From Fimenecus sp051881435 (lineage in GTDB: Bacteria > Bacillota > Clostridia > Oscillospirales > Acutalibacteraceae), in assembly GCA_051881435.1 (NCBI GenBank), contig JBJEPW010000002.1, positions 1 through 64,000 on the forward strand: 64,000 nucleotides of DNA, read 5' to 3'. Position 1 is the first letter of the stretch. Each line of letters begins with the position of its first letter. The notes beneath the pieces are model-generated. The model ran no database searches. It was not told the origin of the DNA and worked only from the letters and a program-made list of their open reading frames with translations. The translations under genes and the position numbers were made by a program. Below are positions 16,897-24,887 of the stretch, piece by piece.

Positions 16897-17124
16897 CTAT
16901 ATTATCAGCACGGTGTCTGCATCCTCCTGCCGCAACGCAATTACCGCGCCCTTAATAAGATATGACGCTATATCCTTGTGAGTACTTTGTCCCGTGCACT
17001 TTATTTGTGTGCCGTTAATTATACCCAAGTCGCGGAATCGGCGGCGCAGACTTCCTGTTGTATTCAGCCCCGTTACGAAACCGCTTTCACCGATATTTAA
17101 GCTGTTAAGTGTTTTTTTACGCAT
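16897..17124 (-). CDS. feoA: FeoA-domain protein (first copy)
   Basis: This 75-residue SH3-like FeoA protein has LNIGESGFVTGLNTTGSLRRRFRDLGIINGTQIKC and ends ALRQEDADTVLI. FeoA proteins assist FeoB. The gene precedes feoB with a 23-nt gap and is divergent from spoIIAA. A TATAAT-like -10 lies about 30 nt upstream, but the -35 is weak. Confidence 0.88.
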   Translation of the reverse strand: MRKKTLNSLNIGESGFVTGLNTTGSLRRRFRDLGIINGTQIKCTGQSTHKDIASYLIKGAVIALRQEDADTVLII

Positions 17125-17232
17125 TTTTGCCCTTCTTTCACTGCCCCTGATATATTATATTTTTCTCTCAACGGATTGTGACATTTTTTTCGTAATTCAC
17201 GGTATAAAATGATGGAAAAGGAGTGTTAAAAA

Positions 17233-17565
17233 ATGAGTGTAAAAATTGATTTTGACGGTGAAACGCTTTATTGCCGTTTATCGGGAGAAATAGACCATCA
17301 CACGGCCATGCCCATACGCCTTGAAACGGACGACAGAATTGAAAACTGCCGACCCCAACACACAGTGCTTGACTTTTCGGAGGTGACCTTTATGGACAGC
17401 TCGGGGATAGGGCTTGTTATGGGGCGGTACAAGCTTATTTCCGAATTCGGCGGCGATTTAGAGGTGACCGGGCTTTCAAACAACGCTTACAAGGTTATGC
17501 GCCTTGCGGGAATTGACCGAATAGCCAATGTAAAAAAAGGAGGAGAAAAAAATGGTAGTAAATGA
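17233..17565 (+). CDS. spoIIAA: Anti-sigma F factor antagonist SpoIIAA
   Basis: This 110-residue STAS-domain protein contains the phosphorylation motif FMDSSGIGL and the usual PQHTVLDFS strand. When unphosphorylated it binds SpoIIAB and frees sigma F in the forespore. SD AAAGGAGTG precedes ATG. It is first in spoIIAA-AB-AC and overlaps spoIIAB by 14 nt. B. subtilis spoIIA is driven by sigma H; I could not find a convincing sigma H promoter in the short upstream gap. Confidence 0.93.
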   Translation: MSVKIDFDGETLYCRLSGEIDHHTAMPIRLETDDRIENCRPQHTVLDFSEVTFMDSSGIGLVMGRYKLISEFGGDLEVTGLSNNAYKVMRLAGIDRIANVKKGGEKNGSK

Positions 17566-17983
17566 ATTTAAAATGACGGTGGACAGCCGCTCGGTAAACG
17601 AAAGCTTTTCAAGAGCAGTTGTGGCGGCGTTTTCGGCACAGTTAGACCCCACCGTTGAAGAAATCAACGACATTAAAACGGCTGTAAGCGAGGCGGTTAC
17701 AAACTGTATTGTTCACGGCTACAAAAACTGCGTAGGTAAAATCTACATAGGTGTTAAAATTCATGATGACAACAAAATTGTTATAACCATACGGGACAAG
17801 GGCTGCGGAATAAGCGACATAAAAAAAGCCCGCGAGCCTTTATTCACCACACTTGGCGGCGACCGTGCAGGCTTGGGCTTTTCGGTTATGGAAAGCTTTA
17901 CTGACAAGCTTACGGTGCGTTCAAAGGTTAATCACGGCACAACAGTTACACTTTGCAAAAACATTCACGGCCGCGCAAAATGA
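17552..17983 (+). CDS. spoIIAB: Anti-sigma F factor / protein kinase SpoIIAB
   Basis: This 143-residue GHKL-type serine kinase has the N box EAVTNCIVHGY, G1 box RDKGCGI and G2 box DRAGLGFSVMESF. It holds sigma F inactive and phosphorylates SpoIIAA. SD AAGGAGGAG lies inside the end of spoIIAA. Its stop codon overlaps the spoIIAC start (ATGA). Confidence 0.94.
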   Translation: MVVNEFKMTVDSRSVNESFSRAVVAAFSAQLDPTVEEINDIKTAVSEAVTNCIVHGYKNCVGKIYIGVKIHDDNKIVITIRDKGCGISDIKKAREPLFTTLGGDRAGLGFSVMESFTDKLTVRSKVNHGTTVTLCKNIHGRAK

Positions 17984-18630
17984 CGAGAGAAGAACTTATA
18001 CTTAACAATTTGGGACTTGCGGGAAGCTGTGCCTCACGCTTTATGGGCAAGGGCGTTGATTATGAGGACTTATACTCCGCAGGCTGTGTTGGGCTTATTA
18101 AGGCCGCTGACGGCTTTGACGAAACGCTGGGCTTTGCCTTTTCCACATATGCTGTGCCTTCGATTTTAGGAGAAATACGGCGGATATTCCGTGACGGCGG
18201 GGCGGTGAAAATCAGCCGTTCCTTAAAAGAAAAAGCACGGGAGCTTATGCGTGAAAAAGAAAGCTTTGAAATGGAAAACGGGGTTGAGCCCACAATTTCG
18301 GAATTGGCGGAGAAAATGGGAATGAGCATTGAGGAAACGGCACAGCTTATTTGCGTTTCACAGCCTGTTGTTTCCCTCACCGCCGATGACGACAGCGAAA
18401 AGCAGATTGACATACCCGATAAAGACGAATACGGTCCCATTGACGACAAACTGTCCGTAAGGCAGATTATGTGTGCTCTGCCCGAAAAAGACCGCCGCCT
18501 TATTGAGCTTAGGTTTTACAGCGGTCTCACTCAGGCGAAAACGGCTGAAATACTCGGTGTTTCGCAGGTTCAGGTTTCACGCAGAGAAAAATCGATTCTT
18601 GCAGATATGCGAAAAAAACTGACGGGATAA
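17980..18630 (+). CDS. sigF: Sporulation sigma factor SigF
   Basis: This 216-residue sigma-70 family factor has region 2 (DYEDLYSAGCVGLIKAADGF, FSTYAVPSILGEIRR), region 3 (ISELAEKMGMSIEETAQL) and region 4 (ALPEKDRRLIELRFYSGLTQAKTAEILGVSQVQVSRREKSIL). It directs early forespore transcription. The start ATG 17980 overlaps the spoIIAB stop by 4 nt; the nine-codon upstream extension of the ORF is rejected. Gene order confirms identity as SpoIIAC. Confidence 0.94.
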   Translation: MTREELILNNLGLAGSCASRFMGKGVDYEDLYSAGCVGLIKAADGFDETLGFAFSTYAVPSILGEIRRIFRDGGAVKISRSLKEKARELMREKESFEMENGVEPTISELAEKMGMSIEETAQLICVSQPVVSLTADDDSEKQIDIPDKDEYGPIDDKLSVRQIMCALPEKDRRLIELRFYSGLTQAKTAEILGVSQVQVSRREKSILADMRKKLTG

Positions 18631-18653
18631 TTAAAATTTGAAATTTTCATAAG

Positions 18654-18698
18654 AATATGGTAGAATATATAAGTTATATTTCTACCATATTTATTTTT
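18654..18698 (+). terminator. Terminator of the spoIIA operon
   Basis: A 12-bp AT-rich stem (AATATGGTAGAA with TTCTACCATATT) is followed by ATTTTT. It lies between sigF and the next start codon, whose SD begins right after the T run. Confidence 0.78.
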
Positions 18699-18708
18699 GG
18701 AGTATAGT

Positions 18709-20916
18709 ATGAAAAAAAGTATATTATCCGTTTCAATAAAAATAGTTTCCGTTATCTGTATTATTGCGGTATTATTTTCCTCTTGCTCTTCAGGAGCAAC
18801 CACAAAAACAGTGCGGCTTGACGCCCTGAACACGGTGAATCCGTCATATTCGGGAGATGAATACCACAAAACCAATACCGAAAGTATGAAATCCGTTTGC
18901 AAATCGGGACTTATCGAGCTTCTTTTTGATGAAAAGACAATGACGCCCTCAATTCGCGACACAAACAGCGGCACTGTGTGGTCGTCGCTCCCCCAAAGCT
19001 CGGTTTCAAAGGAGATTTTCGGCTCGGCTGTTGAGGTTACGCTTTCCAACGGCGGAGAGGGTATATATGTTCTCAACTCGCAGGATAACTCGGTAAATTT
19101 CGGATGCGCTTCATACACCCTTACCGAAAACGGTGTATCGGTGAAATATTCAATGGCTCCCGACGCTCAAACGGCAGGCGCGGACATAACCACGCTGACG
19201 GACAAGCAAATAAGAGTTGATTTAACGGTGATTTATACTCTCCGCGACGGTTCATTTTATGTAAATCTCAGTATGAATGACCTTTTTGCGCCTGACGGAG
19301 TATATATTGAAAAAATCAGTTTACTCAACACCTTCGGCGCATACGAGCAAAGCGGTGCAGAGGATTACATTTTCGTGCCTGACGGAAGCGGAGCGCTGAT
19401 TATGACGGGTGTTGAGGATACAGACTTTAAGCCTGTTACATTGTCTGTTTACGGTGAGGATTTTGCCGAAAGTAATTCCCGCAAGGCTTCTCAATGTCTT
19501 TTCGGCGCTTTCGGAATTAAACGGGACAACAGCGCTTTTGTTTGTATAATTGAGCAGGGCGACACAATCGCCGAGATAAATGCCTGCCGAAATACGGACA
19601 CAACACTCAACAGTGTGGGCGCGTCGTTCAGAACAACGGGCATTTTTATTGACGACAGCGGAAAAAAGATAAAAAAGACATACGGCGATGAATATAAAAA
19701 CGAGATAGCCCTTTGTTACCGCTTCCTTTCGGGAAGATCGGCGACTTATTCGGGTATGGCAACTGCGTGCCGTGAAAATTACATCAGAAATTCCATGCTT
19801 TCCACAAAAACCGTTGAGCCCGAATCGAAAAATCTGCCTTTGGTAATTGCCTTGCAGGGCGGATATGTGAACAGCCTCGGCCAATACAGTGTTCTTACGG
19901 ATTATTCACAGACTCTCACTCTAATCAAGCTTTTAAAAGCAAAAGGCGTCAACAACGCATATTTAAGATACAACGGATTGTATGACAACGCCAACAACGG
20001 TACGGCTGAAAGCGGCAGCTTTAAAAAAGCTCTCGGAAAGGAGCAGGATTATAAAGCACTTTATGATTATCTGAGCAGTCAGAATATTTCGCTGTTTATT
20101 GATACGGATATTCTGACATACAGCTACAAGAGTTCGGGCAACGCAAAGGCTTTAAATTCATCGAAAATTAAAGCCGCACCGTTATCCGACGCCGATTTTC
20201 CCTGCAACACCGAAAATCAAAGTTTTTTAAAAATGAAAAGCCTTGAAAAGCAAATCGAAAGTATTCTCTCTGCATCGTCTGAAAAGAGCTTTGACGGATA
20301 CTCGCTGAATGACGCGGGAACATATCTGTATTCCGATTATTCTTCAAGCTTTTACAGCCGTGAAGCCTCAAAGAAAGAGATTGCTTCACTTCTGCCTGTG
20401 CTTGCCTCATCGAAAAAGCTGATGATTGACACGGGAAACATATACGCCGTTAAAAATGCCGATGTTGTTTCGGGTATTCCAATGGCTCCTTATGCCGCTG
20501 ATGAGAGTGATGCATATGTGGGAATTCCCTTTATTCAAATGCTTCTTCACGGAATTACGGAATACAGCGCCGCGGGTATGAACACATATGACGACACGGC
20601 GACCGCTTTTCTTAAATCCGTTGAATACGGTTGTCTGCCCTGTGTTGAGTGGTACGGCACCGTTTACGACGAAACGCTTGACGAAAAGTACTATTATGAT
20701 AAAAACATAAACGATATGGTTAAGTATTACACAAAAGCCAACAGCGCACTTTCAGCATTAAGGGGCGCTCGAATGACGGCGCACTACAAGGTGCAGGACG
20801 GAGTTTACTGCACGGAATACAACAACAGTTCGAGGGTTTATGTAAACTATAACGATACTCCCGTTACCTTTAACGGAATTACCGTGAACGCTCTTGACTG
20901 CGTTGAAATTCAGTAA
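18709..20916 (+). CDS. DUF5696-type lipoprotein
   Basis: This 735-residue exported lipoprotein has a signal peptide ending in the lipobox LFSSC. The body has repeated beta-rich segments and motifs such as YIFVPDGSGALIMTG, ALQGGYVNSLGQYSVLTDY and NAYLRYNGLYDNANNG, consistent with the DUF5696 family; family assignment is from memory of such motifs. The start is ATG 18709 with GGAG at 18699-18702. The C-terminal half resembles glycosidase-like barrels, but no catalytic residues can be assigned. Confidence 0.68.
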   Translation: MKKSILSVSIKIVSVICIIAVLFSSCSSGATTKTVRLDALNTVNPSYSGDEYHKTNTESMKSVCKSGLIELLFDEKTMTPSIRDTNSGTVWSSLPQSSVSKEIFGSAVEVTLSNGGEGIYVLNSQDNSVNFGCASYTLTENGVSVKYSMAPDAQTAGADITTLTDKQIRVDLTVIYTLRDGSFYVNLSMNDLFAPDGVYIEKISLLNTFGAYEQSGAEDYIFVPDGSGALIMTGVEDTDFKPVTLSVYGEDFAESNSRKASQCLFGAFGIKRDNSAFVCIIEQGDTIAEINACRNTDTTLNSVGASFRTTGIFIDDSGKKIKKTYGDEYKNEIALCYRFLSGRSATYSGMATACRENYIRNSMLSTKTVEPESKNLPLVIALQGGYVNSLGQYSVLTDYSQTLTLIKLLKAKGVNNAYLRYNGLYDNANNGTAESGSFKKALGKEQDYKALYDYLSSQNISLFIDTDILTYSYKSSGNAKALNSSKIKAAPLSDADFPCNTENQSFLKMKSLEKQIESILSASSEKSFDGYSLNDAGTYLYSDYSSSFYSREASKKEIASLLPVLASSKKLMIDTGNIYAVKNADVVSGIPMAPYAADESDAYVGIPFIQMLLHGITEYSAAGMNTYDDTATAFLKSVEYGCLPCVEWYGTVYDETLDEKYYYDKNINDMVKYYTKANSALSALRGARMTAHYKVQDGVYCTEYNNSSRVYVNYNDTPVTFNGITVNALDCVEIQ

Positions 20917-20931
20917 GCGAATACAAATATG

Positions 20932-20966
20932 AAAGCCATCGGTTGATTTGACCGATGGCTTTTTGT
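20932..20966 (+). terminator. Rho-independent terminator
   Basis: A 12-bp perfect stem (AAAGCCATCGGT/ACCGATGGCTTT) with a T run follows 15 nt after the DUF5696 gene. Confidence 0.93.
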
Positions 20967-20998
20967 TATGCGGATGTGTGGAATTGTGTATGACTCTG

Positions 20999-21066
20999 GT
21001 TGTAGGGGACGATGCCCTCATCGTCCCGTGAATAAACCCCTCTGTCAACTATGTTGACAGAGTGGG
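20999..21066. repeat. GTAGGG hairpin and adjacent palindrome
   Basis: GTAGGGGACGATG pairs around CCCTCATCGTCCC at about 21002-21028. A CTCTGTCAAC/GTTGACAGAG palindrome follows at about 21040-21062. No coding sequence is present; this opens a roughly 600-bp repeat-only stretch. Confidence 0.75.
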
Positions 21067-21076
21067 TAGTACTTTT

Positions 21077-21206
21077 CCTCCCTCTGACGAGGGAGGTGGC
21101 ATTTCGCTTACGAAATGACGGAGGGAGAGAATAAACTTTATATGCGATTCAGTCTCTCCCCCAGTCAAATACTACGCATTTGACAGCCCCCTCGTCAGAG
21201 GGGGGC
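21077..21206. repeat. Facing LE-RE repeat pair A (MITE-like)
   Basis: LE copy (21077-21130, plus sense): palindrome CCTCCCTC-TGAC-GAGGGAGG, then TGGC, a variable ATTTCG/CGAAAT hairpin and GACGGAGGGAGAGA. RE copy (21153-21206, inverted): the GCCCCCTCTGACGAGGGGGC palindrome type, CTGTC, an AAAT/ATTT hairpin and GACTGGGGGAGAGA. The inner GGGAGAGA ends face each other across 22 bp. The same LE and RE types flank the DUF559 gene at 37.9-38.4 kb, so this is a candidate gene-less derivative. Confidence 0.85.
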
Positions 21207-21239
21207 ATATAATTATTTCATGTGATTTTACGGCATGTT

Positions 21240-21426
21240 TGTAGGGTGCGACGACCTGGTTGCACCGTGAAATTGCATAAAACCAAAATAAACAAGGTAG
21301 GGCGGGGGCTTGCCCCCGCCGTTGGATTTACCATAAACCGATTCGGCGGGGGCAAGGCACCACCCTACGAGGTTGGAGTTGGTTTTTCTGTAATTTTGCG
21401 GGACGATGAGGCATCGTCCCCTACAA
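21240..21426. repeat. Four consecutive GTAGGG/CCCTAC hairpins
   Basis: Hairpins with different stems but common GTAGGG or CCCTAC ends: GTAGGGTGCGACG...GCACC (21241-21268), GTAGGGCGGGGGC/GCCCCCGCC (21297-21321), GGCGGGGGC...CACCCTAC (21345-21368) and GGGACGATG/CATCGTCCCCTAC (21400-21424). The region has no gene. Confidence 0.8.
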
Positions 21427-21458
21427 GTGAACTTAAAATTACAGCGAATTTCTTTTCC

Positions 21459-21581
21459 CCTCCCTCTGACGAGGGAGGTGGCAAAACCGCAGGTTTTGAC
21501 GGAGGGAGTAAAATAAATGAATAATTGATATAAACTCCCTCAGTCATTTTTTCAAAATGACAGCTCCCTCAAAGAGGGAGC
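21459..21581. repeat. Facing LE-RE repeat pair B (MITE-like)
   Basis: LE copy 21459-21508 (CCTCCCTC-TGAC-GAGGGAGG, TGGC, AAAACC/GGTTTT hairpin, GACGGAGGGAG) faces an inverted RE copy 21534-21581 (GACTGAGGGAG end, CATTTT/AAAATG hairpin, GCTCCCTC/GAGGGAGC palindrome). They are 25 bp apart. The layout is the same as pair A, with different hairpin stems. Confidence 0.83.
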
Positions 21582-21618
21582 GGAATAGGTTACGATGCGC
21601 CGTGGGTTTTGGTGTGAT

Positions 21619-22263
21619 TTACGATATCTTATCAAAGATGCTTTTAACTATTTTTCTATTCTTGCTAATAATTCTTAATATGCAAAGAGAAAATAAACCA
21701 AAAGCTATCAAAAATATGAGTAAAGAAATCATACTTTTAAGGCATAGCGAAACAACGACCAATGCAATAAAAATGATTATCGGAAATATTAAAGATACCG
21801 CAAAAGATTTGTTATATTCTTTTACTTGATGTTCTATTTCAGTTGGCGAATACACCGTTTCGCTTGATACATATTTTCCATTAAGTAATAAACTATACCC
21901 TTTCAACGGCTCTTCCGAACTGCTTATAACTATTTCATTTTCGGAATTAAAGCACAGAAGGTTGAATTTAGCAGGCAGTTCAATTGATTTGTCAACAGTT
22001 TCCAAGCTAACGCAATTTATAAGAAATAAAGGTATTGACACGATAAAGCCTAAAAGTGTTTCGGAAATCTTTAATGATTCAGAATTTTCACCGTCATATT
22101 CCTTTACAGTCAAATTTATGCTGTCAGAATATACCGACACTTCCGACGAACTGTTTGCTTTGATTATAAATATTTCCTCTTTACCTTCTAATGAAATTTC
22201 AATTTCATCAGATGTACGGTTATAAATAGTCAACCGATTTTTATTTGCACTTAAATGTCCCAT
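21619..22263 (-). CDS. Hypothetical membrane protein
   Basis: This 214-residue AT-rich protein is not recognised. It has a hydrophilic beta-rich N-terminal part (about 1-60), a hydrophobic stretch around 69-84, and two C-terminal membrane helices (about 154-172 and 176-195), ending with a short basic tail. It starts at ATG 22263 with AAAGG upstream. It sits between repeat blocks and its composition differs from the core genes, suggesting accessory origin. Confidence 0.6.
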   Translation of the reverse strand: MGHLSANKNRLTIYNRTSDEIEISLEGKEEIFIIKANSSSEVSVYSDSINLTVKEYDGENSESLKISETLLGFIVSIPLFLINCVSLETVDKSIELPAKFNLLCFNSENEIVISSSEEPLKGYSLLLNGKYVSSETVYSPTEIEHQVKEYNKSFAVSLIFPIIIFIALVVVSLCLKSMISLLIFLIAFGLFSLCILRIISKNRKIVKSIFDKIS

Positions 22264-22340
22264 ATTATATCGTTAACCTTTCTGTCAAAACACAAAGCTC
22301 ACGCAGAGGGGCTGTTTTCTATCTTTCATTTCGTTTCCAC

Positions 22341-22424
22341 GGGCGGGCATGGAAACCCGCCCCTACGAGCACAAATATATAAATTGCGGAAAATCAACGG
22401 TGCGCCGAGTCGTCGCCCCCTACA
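22341..22424. repeat. Two CCCTAC-end hairpins in a 225-nt gap
   Basis: GGGCGGGCATGG...CCCGCCCCTAC (22341-22365) repeats the 3803-3827 element almost exactly. A GGTGCGCCGAGTCGTCGCCCCCTAC element follows at 22399-22423, close to the 3747-3772 element. The order and spacing of the two types partly mirror the 3.7 kb cluster. Confidence 0.78.
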
Positions 22425-22488
22425 ATACCGCCGTGGGTTTTGATTGATTTCAACGGCGGGAGCAAGACGGAGTCCAACATTGAATTGC

Positions 22489-23049
22489 TCAATTTTCGTC
22501 GATCATAGAGCTGTCTCCTGATTGTATACTCTCGGGGATGCTTATGCCTGGAATCTCCCACTCTTCAACTGTTCCTACTAATTTTTCTTCGTATTCTTCG
22601 TTAATAATCATTAACGAATATAAGCCTGCATTTTCAGGATTCATTGTGTCCGTTAGATAGTCTACAAGAAAGACCAAATAGTTTTGCTCATTAGTTTTTA
22701 TAGTGTACCATGTTACTGTTTTTTTAGTTTTCTCACCATCTTCAACACTATCAAAAACTATCGGTGATTCCTCTCTTTCCCAAGAAACCACTTCTCCATG
22801 AATAAAGGATAGCAAACAGTCAATATCGTCATCAATATTCCCAGTCTCCGCAAGAGCTTTTTTTGAAAAAGTTGACTTTATAGCATATGTATCTTGTTTC
22901 TTGATCGCATTAAATATTTCTTCCATACGAGCATCGGCTAGATTATTATCCATATCAGCCACAGGGTCCGATATTTGTACTGTTTTAGTACACGAACCAA
23001 ATAATAATACAAGAACAAGTAATATCACAGAATATGCTGTCTTTTTCAT
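22489..23049 (-). CDS. Lipoprotein, DUF5104-like
   Basis: This 186-residue protein has a signal peptide with lipobox LFGSC. It then has an ARMEEIFNAIKKQDTYAIKSTFSKKAL segment and a HGEVVSWE segment that resemble the DUF5104 family, an NTF2-like fold inferred from memory. It is probably a cell-surface lipoprotein of unknown role. It is AT-rich and lies between repeats, with no operon partner. Confidence 0.58.
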   Translation of the reverse strand: MKKTAYSVILLVLVLLFGSCTKTVQISDPVADMDNNLADARMEEIFNAIKKQDTYAIKSTFSKKALAETGNIDDDIDCLLSFIHGEVVSWEREESPIVFDSVEDGEKTKKTVTWYTIKTNEQNYLVFLVDYLTDTMNPENAGLYSLMIINEEYEEKLVGTVEEWEIPGISIPESIQSGDSSMIDEN

Positions 23050-23088
23050 ATGACATTTTCTCCAATTAAGTTGTCTTTCATTTTTCGA

Positions 23089-23110
23089 GCGATTCGTGAA
23101 TCGCCCCTAC
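23089..23110. repeat. GCGATTCGTGAATCGC hairpin with CCCTAC end
   Basis: A perfect 16-bp palindrome is followed by CCCTAC. It is the same stem type as 3694-3716 and 33620-33640, lying just downstream of the pseudokinase gene stop. Confidence 0.78.
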
Positions 23111-23119
23111 GATAATGTT

Positions 23120-24799
23120 TTACCCGAAAATATTGATGTCAAATGGGTTTCTTGTGGTGGTTTCGGTGGTGGGCGGTTCGCCCCACACCTGTAAAATCAC
23201 AGTTTTACTGCCTTTGGCAATTGTTTCGCCTTCGGCGGGAGTTACGCTTGCCACGGTATCGGCTTCATATTCGCCTGTATTTTCTCTTATTACCACATCC
23301 ACCTTAAAGCCTGCGCCTTCAAGCTTTGTAACAGCCAAATCTTTTAAATCGCCCACAACCTGCGGAACGGTTATCATTTCGGGGCCTTTACTTATTGTAA
23401 AGGTAATTTCCGTTCCTGCCGGCACGGTACTGCCTGCTTTTACGCTTTGTGCGATTATATAATCCTTAGGCACGGTTGAGCTGTATTCATAAACGGGAGC
23501 CTGAATTTTAAATCTCTTATTCTGTACGGGATTTGACGCGATACTATCGTAAGTAATACTGTTTTCAACGGTGCTGAACACAAAATCCGGAACCTCCACG
23601 GATTCCGCCGCCGCTTCTGTTGTAGTTTCAACGGGAGTGTTTTTCTCTTTGATCACCTTTTCATACACAAGCCAGCCTGCGCCGAAAAGAATAAGCCCAA
23701 CTCCGAGGAAAACAAGGAAAGTGATAAGCACGGTTTTGCCTGCTGAGCTTTCCTCCTGCACGGGAGCCGCGGTTTTCGCAGGCTCTTTTCTTTCCCCGCC
23801 TGTTGGAACATTCACGCCTGAAAACGACGAAACAACATTCCCCGGAGTTGCCGAAAGCTCCTCACGGAGCGCTTCAACATCCTGTGTACGGTCATTTGGC
23901 TCTACCTGCAAGCCGTTCATTAAAGCGTTGATTACATAGGCAGGAATAATCTCCGCATAGCGTGCGGGGATTATAAGGCGGTCATTTGCACAGCGCGAAA
24001 CAGCGTCCTGCGGGACAGTTCCCACCAAGGCGCGGTAAAGCACGGCGCAAAATGCATAAACATCGGACCATGCGCCCTCCTGATAGCCGTAGGAATACTG
24101 CTCGATGGGGGTATATCCCTCAAAAAGCTCGGGGGAAATATCCGTTCCTTCAAGGCGAGCCTCGGCAATGCAAAAGCCTGAAATTCTCAGCTTTCCGTCT
24201 CTGCCGATAAGCAGATTATCGGGATTTATGCCGTAATGGACTATGCCTAGATTATGAAGCGTTGAAAGAGTTGAAAGCACGGGCATAAACAGCACCTTGG
24301 CTTTTTCCCAATTAAGATAGCCTGTATTGCTTTTTAAAAGAAATTCTCTTAATGATATGCTTTCAAAGTATTCGGTAACGGCATATGCCGTATTATTCTC
24401 CTCAATAATATCAATTACGGGAATAAGCGCAGAAAGCCCCCGAACTCTTGCAAGCTTACGCCAGAGTTCAAGAAATTTTTTCAGATAATCGTAATAGCAG
24501 TCCCTCCATTCGTCCTTAATGCTTACCTGCGCCGATTTAAAGGACCTTTGGGCAAATTTATCGGGCAGAAATTCACGAATTACAACGGGTGTTCGCCTTT
24601 CTACATCGAAAGCAATATATGTTACGCCCTCGCTGTTTGAAGAGAGCACCTTGCCTATTATATATTTACCGCCTACGGGAGTTCTTAAAGGAAGATAAGG
24701 CGAAATCTGCGGAGAATCGGTATAATATCCGCAATTAGGGCACTGTTTTTCGCCGTGAAGCTCATGCATACAGCTCATACACAAATTGTCTATATTCAT
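23120..24799 (-). CDS. PASTA-domain Ser/Thr kinase-like protein, predicted pseudokinase
   Basis: This 559-residue membrane protein has an N-terminal zinc ribbon (C7-x2-C10, C20-x2-C23), a protein-kinase fold (about 45-310), a membrane helix around 355-378 and two extracellular PASTA repeats. Key catalytic residues are changed: the VAIK lysine is Arg75 (VVIRE), the HRD motif reads H188-Y-G, and the DFG motif reads G208-F-C. The structural WSDVYAF motif of subdomain IX remains. PASTA domains bind muropeptides or beta-lactams in active kinases such as PrkC. Here signalling is probably by binding, not phosphorylation (inference). SD AAAGGAG precedes ATG 24799. Confidence 0.82.
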   Translation of the reverse strand: MNIDNLCMSCMHELHGEKQCPNCGYYTDSPQISPYLPLRTPVGGKYIIGKVLSSNSEGVTYIAFDVERRTPVVIREFLPDKFAQRSFKSAQVSIKDEWRDCYYDYLKKFLELWRKLARVRGLSALIPVIDIIEENNTAYAVTEYFESISLREFLLKSNTGYLNWEKAKVLFMPVLSTLSTLHNLGIVHYGINPDNLLIGRDGKLRISGFCIAEARLEGTDISPELFEGYTPIEQYSYGYQEGAWSDVYAFCAVLYRALVGTVPQDAVSRCANDRLIIPARYAEIIPAYVINALMNGLQVEPNDRTQDVEALREELSATPGNVVSSFSGVNVPTGGERKEPAKTAAPVQEESSAGKTVLITFLVFLGVGLILFGAGWLVYEKVIKEKNTPVETTTEAAAESVEVPDFVFSTVENSITYDSIASNPVQNKRFKIQAPVYEYSSTVPKDYIIAQSVKAGSTVPAGTEITFTISKGPEMITVPQVVGDLKDLAVTKLEGAGFKVDVVIRENTGEYEADTVASVTPAEGETIAKGSKTVILQVWGEPPTTETTTRNPFDINIFG

Positions 24800-24839
24800 T
24801 TTATAGCTCCTTTCACAAAACTCATATACTTCCGATAAT

Positions 24840-24869
24840 ACTATATCAAATACTTCCCTGTATTGTCAA
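24840..24869 (-). promoter_or_regulatory. Promoter of the pseudokinase gene
   Basis: On the minus strand TTGACA (24869-24864) and TATAGT (24845-24840) are 18 bp apart, about 40 nt upstream of the start codon. Confidence 0.72.
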
Positions 24870-24887
24870 ATTACAGTTTTGTTAACA

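Noticed and set aside
17160..17232. Sigma H promoter for spoIIA
   Set aside because: Only weak partial matches (TGACAT, TATAAA) with poor spacing could be found.
21000..21581. CRISPR array
   Set aside because: Repeats are palindromic, facing, of differing sequence and irregular spacing; there are no uniform spacers and no cas genes.
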